NCBI GenBank assembly: GCA_029204225.1
Contig: CM055094.1
Coordinates: forward strand, 15,316,928 to 15,380,927
Direction: 5' to 3'
Source: Diphasiastrum complanatum
Lineage: Eukaryota > Streptophyta > Lycopodiopsida > Lycopodiales > Lycopodiaceae
Length of the DNA stretch: 64,000 nt
The position numbers and the translations under genes were made by a program. Positions 51,001-62,330 of the stretch are shown one piece after another; positions within the stretch are counted from its first letter, which is position 1, and every line of letters starts with the position of its first letter. The notes below the pieces were generated by a model. It worked only from the letters and a program-made list of their open reading frames with translations. It made no database searches and was not told the origin of the DNA.

Positions 51001-52273
51001 ATGAACCCATATGGAAATCATAATGCTACCCAATGCCCTAGACCAAAGCAAGTTAAACTCCAGAACGGAAATGAGATCATTGTATCAATTATACAAACAA
51101 ATGGTTGTCATTCACTAAGCCCCAATACTCACCAGTCTTTCCTGCGGGTAAGCAATACAAGAAATTGTTCCTGAACTGCATTTACTCAGACTCAGAAACT
51201 ATTGATGAAGTTGTACTTTTAGAAAAATTAAGCAACTAGTGTAGCTTCGAACCTCAACAAGGATGCCATCACCGCTCACACAGACGATACCATCAAACTG
51301 CGTAAGATTTAAGGACTTTACTAGTTCCTCCGCATGACGCTGAAACTTGGTTTCTGCAGAACACAGTACCCAAAGGAAGGCAGAAAAACCTAGATCCATT
51401 AGTTACAACATTGACGAATAGCACGCCATTGGGTATCGTTTAAAACCCGGTAGTGTATCTAAGACAATGAATAGAAAACAGAAAGTGCAACATCATTTAC
51501 AATTTCTGGTGACCAACGCACCCCGAAGTGTGATATGAATTCCAGCCGCTTTAAGTAGAGGCTCCACGACCGCCTTATACACACTCTGCGCGCCCTTCTT
51601 TCCACTGAATGGATTAACTAAAAGGAGCAGTCGCTTTGGTCGTCCTGCAAATAAAGGACAGTTCTTTGGCTCGTAACTTAATCAAACTTTTAAACATCAG
51701 GCCTGTTTCATTTCTCGTGATTAAAATTGAAGGCCAGTGCCTCCTCCCCCTACCGCTACGTTTTCTTAATGCTCTGAATAATATTTCTCATGGTAGACAT
51801 ATCTATGAACTCGAACTACGTGCTTTCATGGCTGGATTTAAACCTGTTCCACTACATTCTTTGTTTTATGTATATCATTTCACAGGTAGGCATTTTTCTG
51901 AACTTGAACCATATGGATTTATAACTTAACATTTAGGTCAATTGGTATTTGAAAAAGGGCTGCGGTAATTACCATATGAATTTAGGCAGTTTTGAATCTC
52001 ATTATGCCAAAGGTTGTGAGATGCTGGCAGGTCAAAATCAATTACAATATCCCTTCTCAACCTCTGGCTATCCCCACAGCACGCGTTATTCGGCAACTGA
52101 AACGCATGCAGTGTGATTGTAAGGGGCCCTGTCGAAATTCCAAGCAAATCTTTTTCCAGAATAAGGCTTCCGTTACCTTGCCCTGTCCATTTCAGCAACC
52201 CTGAAGAACTGCTAAAAGATGCCTTTACTCTCAAATTGTCTATAAGGACTTCTTCCTGAATCGTTTCTTCCAT
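39031..52273 (-). CDS. SPHK: Sphingosine (long-chain base) kinase, 10 coding exons
   Basis: It phosphorylates sphingoid bases to their 1-phosphates, a lipid signal linked in plants to ABA and stomatal control. Exons: 52273-51973, 51644-51522, 51353-51253, 49879-49807, 44636-44550, 44308-44231, 44112-44042, 43355-43089, 40971-40849, 39225-39031. All borders are GT-AG and phases fit, giving 1419 nt, 472 residues plus TAA; Arabidopsis SPHK1 is close to 485. Residues 1-100 are the plant N-terminal part. The DAGK-type catalytic domain has RPKRLLLLVNPFSGKKGA (~101), FDGIVCVSGDGILVE (~161-175, with GDG), NGLMKREDW, PAGTGNGMAKSLL (~197), WGFIADVDIESEKFRWLG (~252) and LRIMWLRHYDG. The C-terminal part has FSDGCLDMIIL, YIDLDGEVVARG and RGLATVFSPV. 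The ATG is the first after an in-frame TGA. Intron 4 (5.2 kb) carries TE insertions. Looks functional. Confidence 0.95.
42118..42130 (+). repeat. poly(G) tract in SPHK intron
   Basis: A 13-bp G run between AGTGCCCC and TGGATAACC, in the intron between exons 8 and 9. Confidence 0.9.
44700..46629. other. Intron 4 sequence, probable internal part of an LTR element
   Basis: It lies on the internal side of the PBS at 46630-46641. There are no gag or pol motifs and no second LTR. A poly(T) run at ~45070 and a short plus-strand C-rich stretch (45600-45700) are the only notable points. Confidence 0.4.
46630..46641 (-). promoter_or_regulatory. Primer binding site of a minus-strand LTR element
   Basis: On the minus strand TGGTATCAGAGC follows the LTR end ...CATAACA after two bases (GT). 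It is complementary to initiator tRNA-Met. Confidence 0.8.
46644..47588 (-). repeat. LTR (about 945 bp) in SPHK intron 4
   Basis: The PBS-side end is well defined (plus strand starts TGTTATGACCCCC). The far end is placed at ...GGGAAACTAACA (47588), so that the minus strand begins TGTTAGTTTCCC; this border is a best guess. TGATACCAACTGTTATGACC is a common LTR/PBS junction in plant gypsy elements. A short (AAG)n lies at 47252-47274. No matching second LTR was found. Confidence 0.65.
48880..49330 (-). pseudogene. LINE ORF1-like fragment in SPHK intron 4
   Basis: The minus strand reads KEVSTAVKEEQESLKRAS (coiled-coil-like, 49280), then in another frame DRVLFVKFVDAKARKFVAQN, KTQVYLDEELTALQQADVRV and RLEGKWVALQ (49110-48910). 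The order VKF...YLDEELT..Q...R matches TLVIRF and TIYLDEDLTFIQ of W ORF1, but divergence is high. One frameshift is present. It could be ORF1 of another LINE family. Confidence 0.5.
50511..50687. mobile_element. MITE 2, 177 bp, with palindromic core
   Basis: Flanking 8-bp direct repeats are ATTTGGGG (50503-50510 and 50688-50695). The ends are inverted: CTTAGAAGCC versus CTTAGTTGCC (reverse complement of the right end). The left half holds nested GGAACGTTCC palindromes (50541-50580), the rest is T-rich. It is in SPHK intron 3, between exons 4 and 3. Confidence 0.75.
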
Positions 52274-53040
52274 TATTGAAGGTGTACAAACCTTGATAAC
52301 AATGGCCGGATAGGCTGATAATATAATAATTCAAACTAATGTCATGTTAGAATAGAAGAGGCATCCTCTTTTTGCATTTACTGCTAAATAATTGAGCAGT
52401 CATGTCAAATAATATTGCAAGAAAAATTCCTTCGAATTCCTCTCAAAAGCATGCATCAACAGCCTTCTCGAAATCCATGCACAAATTGAAATGACGATGA
52501 TGTTTGCAGATACTTCAGTTTAGAGGTATTAAACCCCACTACTGCTAATCGAAGCAACATCATCTAACACAAAAATTACAGCAATCTCTTCCAGAATAGC
52601 CTGGAGGTCACATTAAGGTATGAAATCAGCAGAAAACCGAAGATTAATTGCATTCACATCAAAATAATGAAAGATATGTTCTGATGCAACGAGATCCGGA
52701 ATCCATAACCTCCGACTTTGCCGCTGCAATGAAGAGATAAAATACTTGATCAATTCTCAGGCAACAAGAAATTTTGTCTAGTTTGGCCACAGATCTACAC
52801 AAATTGACAACAGAAAGCTTGCCATAACCAGATTTATCAGAAGCCATAGATCTGAGACGTTCATCAGTTTCAGTTCCGATCCACGATAAAATATTATGAG
52901 AGATAATATTTTGCAGATCCCAACGAGGTTCGTATCTGAGTGGCGCCACCGTTAGATGATACCACTAGCGTTCAGATTTTGCCACGTTTTTAAGATCAGC
53001 CGTTGGGACTGCTCCGAGTGGCAAGTATGCCACGTGGCAC
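52274..53040 (-). promoter_or_regulatory. 5' region of sphingosine kinase gene
   Basis: An in-frame TGA lies ~60 bp before the ATG. A minus-strand ORF (52949-52659, MAPLRYEPRWDLQ...) is followed by TTCATTGCAG, an acceptor-like site (~52730). It may be a 5' non-coding exon region or a small unrelated ORF. A perfect G-box palindrome GCCACGTGGC lies at 53029-53038, a candidate bZIP/bHLH site. Regulation by it is inferred. Confidence 0.45.
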
Positions 53041-53299
53041 TATCCAAGTTGTCGGGCGTCAAACTAGAAAGGCTCGTCGAGGGAGCAGCAAGCAACAAAT
53101 GCCGGAAAGGAGTCCACGACTTATTAATAATTAACGAAGAAGTCTTCAAAGTCAACTCTTTTACAACCCCCCACCCCCCAAAGCCCCCTTTTTTTTTTTT
53201 TTTGGCCCCTCGGTCTCCCAAAATATGAGACAATAAAAAACAAGGTGATCTATACATCACAAGAGCCTTATCTTTATCCACAACAGTCAAATCATTGAC

Positions 53300-56200
53300 C
53301 TTTTATTTCCTTTGAACAAATCTATCAAAAATTAAAAGCTAAAAAAAAACACATTTCGACAGTCAAACTGACTAAGCAGCGACACTTCATCAAATCGTAA
53401 CAATAGCTTACCGTTGGTCGTGCATCACTAACAATGCTATGCATCTTACAGAATTGTGGGCCCATCCCATTATCGGCTCCATCCTCCAGGCTCAAAACCC
53501 ATGTGAGAAAAGTGCATCAATCCTAAGTCACTAGCAAACTAGTGGATTGAGCAAACTAAGTACCATGGCATGATCTTCACACATATTGAGGATACTCTCA
53601 AATTCGGGCTATTGTCTGTTTCTTTGAAACCAAGAATCTCATATTCTGGCTTTCGGATTGCATTTGAAATTCTCACACTCTTCGACTCTCAATGAAATGT
53701 AAGTGAACCTGAGTGATTTTCAAAGTTGGCAATCCGATGGTTTGCCTTATCAAAAAGCATCCACACCAATATAAGGTTCTCAATAAATATTATTTTAGCA
53801 GATCATAGTAGAAATTGTACAAATGTATGGTTAAATTATTTTGAAGAAATACGAGAAGGGTTTACACTTTGGGAAGAATTCACTCTGCACACAAATTTAA
53901 AATAAATAGAGACTTCAAGTTAGAAGATTGACAATAGCTTAAGCCTTAGAATGGGGCTTTGTTTCGTGGTCCTTCACAAGCTTGTTAAAAAGAGTTTCCA
54001 CTTTCCAATGCTTTATGGAATCATTTGATGTTAGGGTTATACCCCTCCACAAGTCCCATTCTCCACATCAATCCAAGAAACCAAATTTTGAAAATTTACA
54101 TACCGTTAGGTAGATCTTTGGACCAACATCAGTACCTGGATTAAGAACCTATCAAAAAGCTAATACTTGGTCAACAATCAAAAAACAAATCTAAAATGTA
54201 TGTGGAAACCAGCCTTGGTGAGTAAGTTAAGCCCAAGTTCCTGGGTGGGATTGGTTTACCAAGGCCATTTATATTGTGTAGTAGCAACTTCACCTCATAA
54301 ATAAATGTTTGACTAGTATGTTTGTACATTGAAACCAACATTGATGAGCAAGTTCCACACACCCGTGAGGGAGGTCCTTAGGAAAACTGCTCACCAAGGC
54401 TAACTAATTCCACTTTGAAGTAGCAATATCTACATCTCAAATTGTTATTATTTTGTTGGTTATTTTTTATTAGAAATTATAATGAGCTCTTTATGGATAT
54501 AACTAAAATTGGAATCAACAAAGATCCAATTTTAGAACGTGACTAGCTTCGTGATGATGAGTTTGCCAATAACTGGACTAAGACTCGACTGCATGTATCA
54601 CTTATGGGAAGTCAAGATTGCTACTATGATCTGACTGTTTATCACACACAAGGGGGCACAATAGTGATGATCAGTCACCGCCCTTGTTTGTTCTCTTTTT
54701 TTCCGTCTTTTTTTGTCTCCATTTCTCACACCAATGTGCATAGTGGGTCTCTTGGTTTGCATTTTGAAACCTTCCTAGCCCTTCACAACCTACTTTACTT
54801 TCATAGAGATGCAATTTTATTTGAGCATTTCTTGCTAAAAATTTATTATTTTAGAAAACCTTGTAGCACCCTTCACATTGACTAAAGTCTTTAGTTATAA
54901 AAGTTGCTTTGGATTTACACCTTTCACCTTAAAAGTATACCTGGCCTTTCTTCTCTCTCCTCTACCAACCATGATGTTCTCCTACCTAAAAATTCAAATC
55001 TCAAGGTCTCCTAAAATATAGAGGTCGTACAATAATGGAGATTCTAGGGGGTAGTACCCCGCATCTTCACTTACATCAAGTCAACATTTTTTATGACAAG
55101 TCATCTGTCACATGGGGGCCTTTGTTTTCTTATGTGAAATGGGGTAATGGCCTTCCTATCTTTTCTCTCTAATGAGCATTGAGTTTTTGACATATAGACA
55201 TCCCTTGGGCCTATGTGTGAACTTCGGGACATTGTCCGAATTGTTGAGTTGCCAAGGCCAATTAAAAAAATTGGACCAATCACAAGGTAGCGATTAAAAT
55301 GGGCCAATCATGTGCTCATATTCCATTTCAACTTACCACACATAATTAATTGAAACACTAGTGGTCCTTGCCCATCATCTCAACAAAAACAAGAAGTAAG
55401 AGACATGAGGCAATGGTTGTTGCAACAAAATATGAGACCACCCTGATTCTCCATTTGTGGCTCTTTTTCGTCAAGTTTTGTGAGACCTTAGTAAAGTCAT
55501 AAGGATGGATAAAGACATACATTTGACTTTACTTAACCGAATTCAGATATATAAAGAAGACTAATGAACCAAGATATGAAGAAATATAAGTCGAAGGCCT
55601 TACGTCGAAGTACCTGTAAGAAAATATAGTTTATTGGAAGAACAAACGAAGCGACAACGACCTAATAAATGGATAAGACAGAACCAAGCATATTACGTAA
55701 TTCAGTCGGTGCATTCGCGACTCATTGTACGGTTGTGACTATACATGTGTCATCACCTAGTTAGTTTAGAATGACATGGTAGAGAGCCAACTCAGTAATA
55801 ACACATGTCAACATCTCAGTAGTTTAGAATGGATAAGCTTAAAATATTTAGAACGTGTTGGGGTATTCCCATGTAAATAAGTAAACTAGCCAAAAAGAGT
55901 AGAAATACTTTGTGAGGGTTGTGGCTTTCTGCATGTATAAGCTCGTGGCCCAATGAGCACTTGTAAATGAATTATTATTGAATAAACTTGACTTTGGGCC
56001 ATGTAATAAAAATAACATTAAAAGGCCAAAGTTTAAGCTTAACTTAAGTTCCTAAGTTTTTGTAATTAGTCAAAAGTCAAATGGTGGTAGGTGGGGTGTG
56101 CTTCTTCCTAAACCATTTATTAGTTTGTGTTTTTTGTGGATTTCAATCCTACCTTCTTTCAAGTAGCCAATAGGAAGCAAGGGGCAAGGGCCACCCCAAA

Positions 56201-56400
56201 GATAAGAAGGCACCTATTGTACACCATTTTACATGCTTATTAGAGAGGAGGAGAGACTACTATTTTGAGAGCTCAAGCACCCTTATGTGCTATTCTTGCA
56301 TGCTCTTGCTTTTTCATTGTGTTTGCTATTTGATTTCCATTTGTCATTTTTCTTGCTTTCTAATAGTTAAAAGTTTCTCCATTAGCATGCTAGGATGAGC
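53300..56400. other. AT-rich intergenic region with a diverged duplication
   Basis: No gene is seen. A diverged tandem pair at about 54205-54445 (~135-bp period) shares GAAACCA..TTGGTGAGTAAGTT and ACCAAGGC..TAGCAA blocks. A shorter repeated TTAGTTTAGAATG-type motif occurs near 55760 and 55820. Confidence 0.5.
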
Positions 56401-56414
56401 ACATGAGCTAACCT

Positions 56415-56416
<2 letters not shown>

Positions 56417-56501
<85 letters not shown>
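56417..56501 (+). repeat. (CT)n microsatellite
   Basis: About 85 bp of CT. It is preceded by CTAACCTCCCTCC, with no LINE 3' motif, so it is an independent (CT)n array. A 12-bp poly(G) lies at 56533-56544. Confidence 0.95.
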
Positions 56502-56503
<2 letters not shown>

Positions 56504-57469
56504 CTCTTTCACCTTCAAGTAGAGTTAGAAGTGGGGGGGGGGGGTTAGGCATTTTGCGAGAAAATCGTTTGTGAGTTTTGCAAGTTCATTTATTTTTTAA
56601 TCATGTAAATGTGATAGCACATGGCATGCTATTATTTTAGGGACATAAACATATAGAAATCATAGTCCACTCATTCAAAAGTTTGATGGCAAGTAGTGTG
56701 ATAGTCATTTTTCATAGTACCACTTTTTTGCACGGATTGTTGAAATGCCTTTGTATGTATTTGTGTTCATATAACCATTCTGAGTAATGGACTACACCAT
56801 CTTCAATAATGGATAACACTATTTTAAGAGAAAGGGTGCCTGTGTTGGACAGAGGTAGACCAAGAGAAACAAGAGAGAGAGGAAAAACATATCAACATAG
56901 CTTAACATTTATTTTTATCATTCCATCATGTTCTACCCACCAAGAGAATTATTTTTTTCTTTTTGTAGCTCCTTGATCTGAATTCAAATAAGAAAGCTAT
57001 GGGGGTGTGAAGTTTTGCAATTTTAATATATATTTTTTAATGCTTGTATCATGATCTACTTTTTGATAAGACCATTTTTGCTTTATACAACTCCTTGATC
57101 CAAGGTCAAATAAAAACGTTATGGGGGTTTGAAGTTCTCAAATATTGAGATGACCATGGTGAATAGGGACTTTTTTTTCTCATGGCCATACACTTGGGAT
57201 TTTTTAAAATGTAAGGTCTAAAAATGGAGAAGCCTCTAAATTTTCTCGTGGCCTAAATTTAATGGCACACCATCTGCCATGAAAATATACAAGCCAAAAA
57301 TACCAAAAACTCGCAATTGATTTGCTCGCAGTTTGTCAAAACCCGAAGTGGGGTAGTGTTAAAGTAGTGTTAGGAAGCATCTAAATTAGCAACTAGGAAC
57401 ATATCCTTGTTTTCTAACCCATCTCGACAAGCGTAGGACTGCTCACCATCGAATCTACACACCCTACAG

Positions 57470-57487
57470 TGGTGCTGTTGCCTGGGA
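57470..57487 (+). promoter_or_regulatory. Primer binding site, tRNA-Asp type (gypsy copy A)
   Basis: TGGTGCTGTTGCCTGGGA matches the tRNA-Asp-type PBS TGGCGCCGTTGCCGGGGA used by Tat/Athila-like gypsy elements at 15 of 18 positions. An LTR-like end CTACA (57464-57468) lies one base before. The LTR start further left was not found. Confidence 0.65.
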
Positions 57488-57779
57488 TAGGCTATCACTA
57501 ACTAGCTTTAGTTGTCTTTTTAGTTACTTTTGCTTTTTAGTGTGTTTTAGGTGGTTTGGGGGTATATTAGCCTTGTTTCTAGTGCATTCTTGTAATTGGA
57601 TTGTTCTAAGCTAGCGGAGGAGGTGTGGAGTGGTAGTGGAGACCTAAAACAGCCTCTAAGGGCTTGGCATCCATTCACATCATTGAAAAAACCGTAAAAA
57701 AAAAACTTTGAAATTTTCATTTTGGACTGAAAAGTGGGCAAAAACCACTTCAGACCTTAGTATTCAAAAACTGGTGGGA

Positions 57780-58520
57780 CCAACCTTCGCATGACTAGCA
57801 GTAGTTCCAGGGTATAGTCCCAGACCTGCATAGAAGCTTGTGAGAGCTACTTCCCAAAAGTTTTGAAAAATCAGAGAAAAATCCATAAAAATCCAAAAAT
57901 TCCTTGTAAAAATCAAAAAAATTAAAACTCAAAACTAACCTTTGGAGAGATTTCTGAAGCTCCATCTCACTAAGATAGTGACATAGAGAAGTCTGCGAGA
58001 GTTAGTTCCCAAAAAAATGCCTCTACGAAGGTTCCCAAGATCAAAAAGGCAAAAAAATGAAGGCAGAACCCTCGCAAACATTAAAATTTTAAGTTCTAGT
58101 AAGAAGTAACCTTCGTAGATAATTCTGGAGTTCCATCTCATTGAGGCAAGGACACAAAAGAGCTTGCGAGATTTAGTTTGATTGTAATGAGCTGAAAAGT
58201 GGATTTAAATGCTTAAAAATCACTAAAATCATCAAATCCAGTGAATCCTCTCAGAAGTAACCTTTGCAAACCATCCTGTTATTTTCAAAATGTCATTTTC
58301 CATCAGTGATGAAGTCTGCGAGAGTTAGATTGAGATCTTGATTGATCTGTTAGCAAAAAAGTGGTTTTGGACCCTCGCAAACATCAATAACTTTCAGATC
58401 CTTAAGAAGGAACTCTCCCCACTTTAAACGAAGTCAAATCCATATCAAATCAGTTCTTGAAAAGCCTGTGAGAGTTAGTTTCTAATTGGTCTTGAGAAAT
58501 CAGAGTTTTAGCCTACAAAA
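57780..58520 (+). repeat. Degenerate ~150-170-bp repeats in gypsy leader
   Basis: The block (C/T)TGCGAGAGTTAG or near variants recurs at about 57838, 57990, 58168, 58318 and 58466, each preceded by variants of CCTTCGCAAAC. Copy B shows the same in inverse (CCTTCGCAGGC near 63340, 63485 and 63645). Confidence 0.6.
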
Positions 58521-58768
58521 TAGTGAAAAAAACTCTCTCACAGCCAACCTTCGCACTGAGTAACTCTTGCAGATATAATCATTGCAAGATCTGCCCCAAC
58601 AGTAGCTATTGTGAAAATCTCAAACCAATCAGAGCAAGGATCAAAAAGTTATCAAGGAAAACCACCATTAAAAGGCCTAAAATCACACTTTTGGCCAACA
58701 AAACTTAGATCCATATTTCTTGTCAAATATCCATCAAGATCCAGCTACCTTAGAATGAATCTGAGATT

Positions 58769-60110
58769 ATGTCGATCAGTAGCAGGAATAATTGCAAATC
58801 GAACATCGAACCTCTCAGAGTTACAGCTACGCAAATCGAGGTAGAAGAAAAACCAACAGCAATGGATCCAATGGGCCAACTTGTACATGTCGCACCCTTG
58901 CAAGTTGTCCAGAGGGCACCTTGTCTTGAAATGTCCAAATATGATGGATCATCAGATCCTATCAGGTTCCTCCAGATCTACGAACAAGCATGCAAGATGT
59001 ATGGCGAGCAGACACCGGCAAAAAATTTGATGATGTTCCCCATGTCTCTAGTAGTTGCAGCCCAAGACTAGTTTTTCAACCTATTAGAAGAAGGAAAATT
59101 CACTTGGGAAGGGATTAAAGTGGCTCTCATCATGCGCTTTAAATCGAGGAAGTTTCAAGAAGATCCTTTTCTCCTGTTAAGCAAAGTCAAGATGGGAAAA
59201 AGAGAAAGGGTCCGAGACTACATCGAATGGGTCAAACACCTAAGATCCGAATGCAACACAGCATGACTCCTGATCATGTGGTTTCTCGCGGGATTACCAC
59301 ACAGCATCAGAAGAGAACTCAAATGACAAAAGTAGTATGCCACATTGCAGGAAGCAATGGAAAATGCCATCAGGGAAGAGGATGAAGGCTCAGACGATGA
59401 ATCATATTCGACCGCCCATAATCCAACTCTCTCAATAGCATCAACCTCCAATGCTTTCAATGTATCAACAGATCTGCTGATAGAACAAATGACAGATTTA
59501 CATAAACAACAGATGGAACAATTGACGACATAGTTTGATCAAAAACTGAAGGACTTGCAAGGAATTGTAGCACCAACTTCAAATCCACTAAAACGAAACC
59601 AGCTATAGGTCCGATTTTGAAACAAAATCTCAAACTAACACAATAGTACTGCCACCTGTGCAATGTTTCATCACACGAAACAACGTTCTGTCCATTCAAC
59701 CCCAGAATCATACAACAAAAGAGGAATCAATACCAAACCTCTTATTCTTATCACCGAGGGGCACCGAATGCGGCACCACAGTACAGAGCGCCAATGAATC
59801 AGCAGCACATGGATTTACCTACACCACCAGGGCCAGCTAACAACCAAGTGGCTCACGTGAATTTGACAGCAGCAGAACAAGAAATGCCACCCCAGCCTAA
59901 GCAGCAACAGTAGTGGTACGGACTGGATGAACCCTTTATAGATCCATCCATTAACAAATATTATGCGACCTATGCCACTCAATCTCAACGTCACAATGGT
60001 AGGAGCTATGGCTGCTATGGATGCGGTGAAGGGCACAGAATTGTAGAATGCCCTCACAAGGGCATGTTTACACCCTTTTGTCGAGAGTGGGAATACGGGC
60101 ATTGCGACAA
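58769..60110 (+). pseudogene. gypsy gag with zinc knuckle, multiple stops
   Basis: The frame reads TATQIEVEEKPTAMDPMGQL, EMSKYDGSSDPIRFLQIYEQ, ACKMYGEQTPAKNLMMF, then TWEGIKVALIMRFKSRKF, KMGKRERVRDYIEWVKHLRS and LQEAMENAIREEDEG. This is the Retrotrans_gag capsid region, with stops at 59069, ~59263 and ~59323. A zinc knuckle variant CYGCGEGHRIVEC (CX2CX3HX4C, one residue short) lies near 60010-60050. Confidence 0.8.
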
Positions 60111-60699
60111 GAATTACCCTGGAGCAAGTGCAACCTTGAATTTAATCATAGTGTAATCGACAACAACTCTAGGAAGGATGCCACCATGGACCCAATTCCC
60201 CATGTTTCGGTGCTAGCAGTTACGCCAGCCCAGAAATGGAAGGAAGTGGTACCATCACCACCATCCTCAGTATCATTGGCAGAGGATCAACCCTCAACTG
60301 CAGAGCCATATCCTAATGTGAGGGACGAAGGAAGACAATATCAGAAAATCTGCCATTGGATACAGGATGCACAAGCAGTGGAAGCAGCATGAGCAAAAGA
60401 AAAACCGGTAGCACCTCTACCCTCGGAAGTACCAGCACCACCAACTAGCCCCCCATTAAGGACAGATCTTAACGATTGTCTACACCATCACGAAGGACCA
60501 TTTCAAATGGGTGAGCCTCCGAGGTTCTGCGATTGGGAGTGCTTGCGCAAGTTTACTGGCTAGCCGTATGAACTTATATTTCGAAGAGTTCTTGCGGATT
60601 GCACCTCAAGTAAAGAGCATTCTGATAGATTGGATTAATTCAGAGTTGGAACCAACCACAAAGGAACTCTTGTATGTGTGGGCTACAAAGGAACAAGTA

Positions 60700-61090
60700 A
60701 TGTCCTCCACATTGGGGCAGCGTGGGAAAGTGAACAACACAACATTACCTTGCCAATCAAGCATAAGAGATTCGAGGACAAAGCAGCAGTGGTAGATGGA
60801 GGATCGGGTGTCAATTTGATCTCCACTACCTTATATCAGACTGGGGATTACAAGGATTGAAGCCAGCGAGACTTGCCATCAAACTAGCAGATCAGATCAT
60901 GTGTAAAACCAAAAGGTGTAGTTGAAGATATCTCAGTAAAGATAGCGGGAGTGCAGTTCGTAACCACCTTTGTGATGATGGACATTCCAGAGTCACCGTC
61001 TGCCTATCACGTTTTACTAGGAAGTCCTTGGTTGAGAGTCACACAAGAAGTTCATAACTGGGGAACTGGAAAACTCACTTTGAAAATAGA
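60700..61090 (+). pseudogene. gypsy aspartic protease region
   Basis: Blocks KHKRFEDKAAVVDGGSGVNL (60757-60820, with the active-site D-G-G), ISVKIAGVQFVTTFVM and AYHVLLGSPWLRV (60995-61040) lie in different frames. The DGGSG and LLGxPWL pair is the gypsy retropepsin signature. Confidence 0.75.
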
Positions 61091-61211
61091 GAACAGGATG
61101 TAAAGGTTGATCCAACCACATTGTCCTTGAAACCAATTACACCAAGGTAATCACACAATTGATCACCCAAGGCAAGCCAAGGGGGGTCATTATGATTTTG
61201 AAATAGATATT

Positions 61212-61960
61212 TTGCGATGGAAGGATGCATTAGCAACAGTTGACTGTATGGCTAGGCATGCATGTCAGCCTGATTCGGATCCAGAACCCAGCACATCTTC
61301 ACCCAAGGGGTACACCATGGACACACCAATTACTTTTGGGGTGAACATGATCAACGTAGCATGGTTGTCAGTGAAAAATATTGAAGATCCTGTTGATGAC
61401 AATTTAGTCCCTTGGCAACATGCTTTTACCTACAACAAAGAAGTTGAGCTAACTGATGAACAGGTCCTACGACATGTGGACCCATATCGTTATGAATTGA
61501 GAAGAGTGCCATCTCAACCTCCACAAAAATCACCCATGGCTAAGGTTTCCAAGATAGAACCACCTAAGGCACCTGTTAATAAAAAGCATCAGCTAAAGTA
61601 GCAAGAGAATCAGGTGATTCAATGGAACGATCTACCGAAAGAAGCAGTAGTTGCGGTAGGTATACATATTCGCAACCACGAAGCGAATATTAAACTAGTT
61701 CCTAAGAAAGTGGACAAGGAAGTGTACCATTATGTGAAAAAAAAAAGGCAAAAAGAAAGTATTAGACTCGTTGAAATTAATCCGACTGAAACCAGATGCA
61801 GCGTCATCATCCTCTAAGATGACTGGAAATCCGAAGGGTACAAGTCGAGCGAAGATCAACATGTTGAAGGAGGAGTCCCGTCGAATGCCAGTTCACGAGA
61901 TGCCGAAAACCTTCAAGAACTATACCCTAGACGATGTGGTAATCATGATGTGTTGCATAT
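61212..61960 (+). pseudogene. gypsy protease-RT linker remnants
   Basis: Frames at 61212-61601 (ARHACQPDSDPEPSTSSPKG, DDNLVPWQHAFTYNKEVEL) and 61614-61960 are open but lack RT motifs. Position after the protease suggests the linker before RT. Confidence 0.5.
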
Positions 61961-61970
61961 AAAGAATTTA

Positions 61971-62330
61971 TGAACCCTTATGATTGCATATAAAGAATCT
62001 AAGATCCATTGGGATCGCATGACAAGAACCTAAGATCAAACATGATTGCATGTCGGAAAGATTAAGATTGATGAAGAAATTTCTATGCTTTTGTTAAGCT
62101 AGATATTGAATTAAGAACAAGGAATGTGAACTAAGTTTATGTAAGTTGATGTTTCTACATAATATTCTAAAAGAATACTGATCATTGATAATTCTATATC
62201 ATCAAAGTCTATCTGAGTTGGAAGCTGGGAAAGTCTTTATTTCTTAGGTTTGATATTTTGAAAGCGTTGGATGATGACACGCTACAGAGGGAGTAGGATT
62301 AGGGGTAGTCAGATATGATTCACGTCTGAA
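61971..62330. other. Junction between inverted gypsy copies
   Basis: AT-rich with short direct repeats (CATATAAAGAAT... and GAACCTAAGATC). No coding signal. Confidence 0.4.

Larger units (their letters stand above)
57488..61970 (+). mobile_element. Ty3/gypsy element copy A, leader to protease
   Basis: After the PBS comes a long leader (57488-58750) with degenerate repeats, then gag, a zinc knuckle, protease and a linker up to ~61970. RT, RNase H and integrase are absent. The 5' ~1.9 kb matches copy B (62340-64000) in inverted orientation, for example AGCGGAGGAGGTGTG at 57612 and CTAAGGGCTTGGCATCCATT at 57655. Stops and shifts are frequent, so it is dead. Confidence 0.8.

Noticed and set aside
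52659-52949. N-terminal extension of SPHK by the upstream ORF
   Set aside because: An in-frame TGA lies before the ATG at 52273, and the ORF has no recognised domain; at best a 5' exon.
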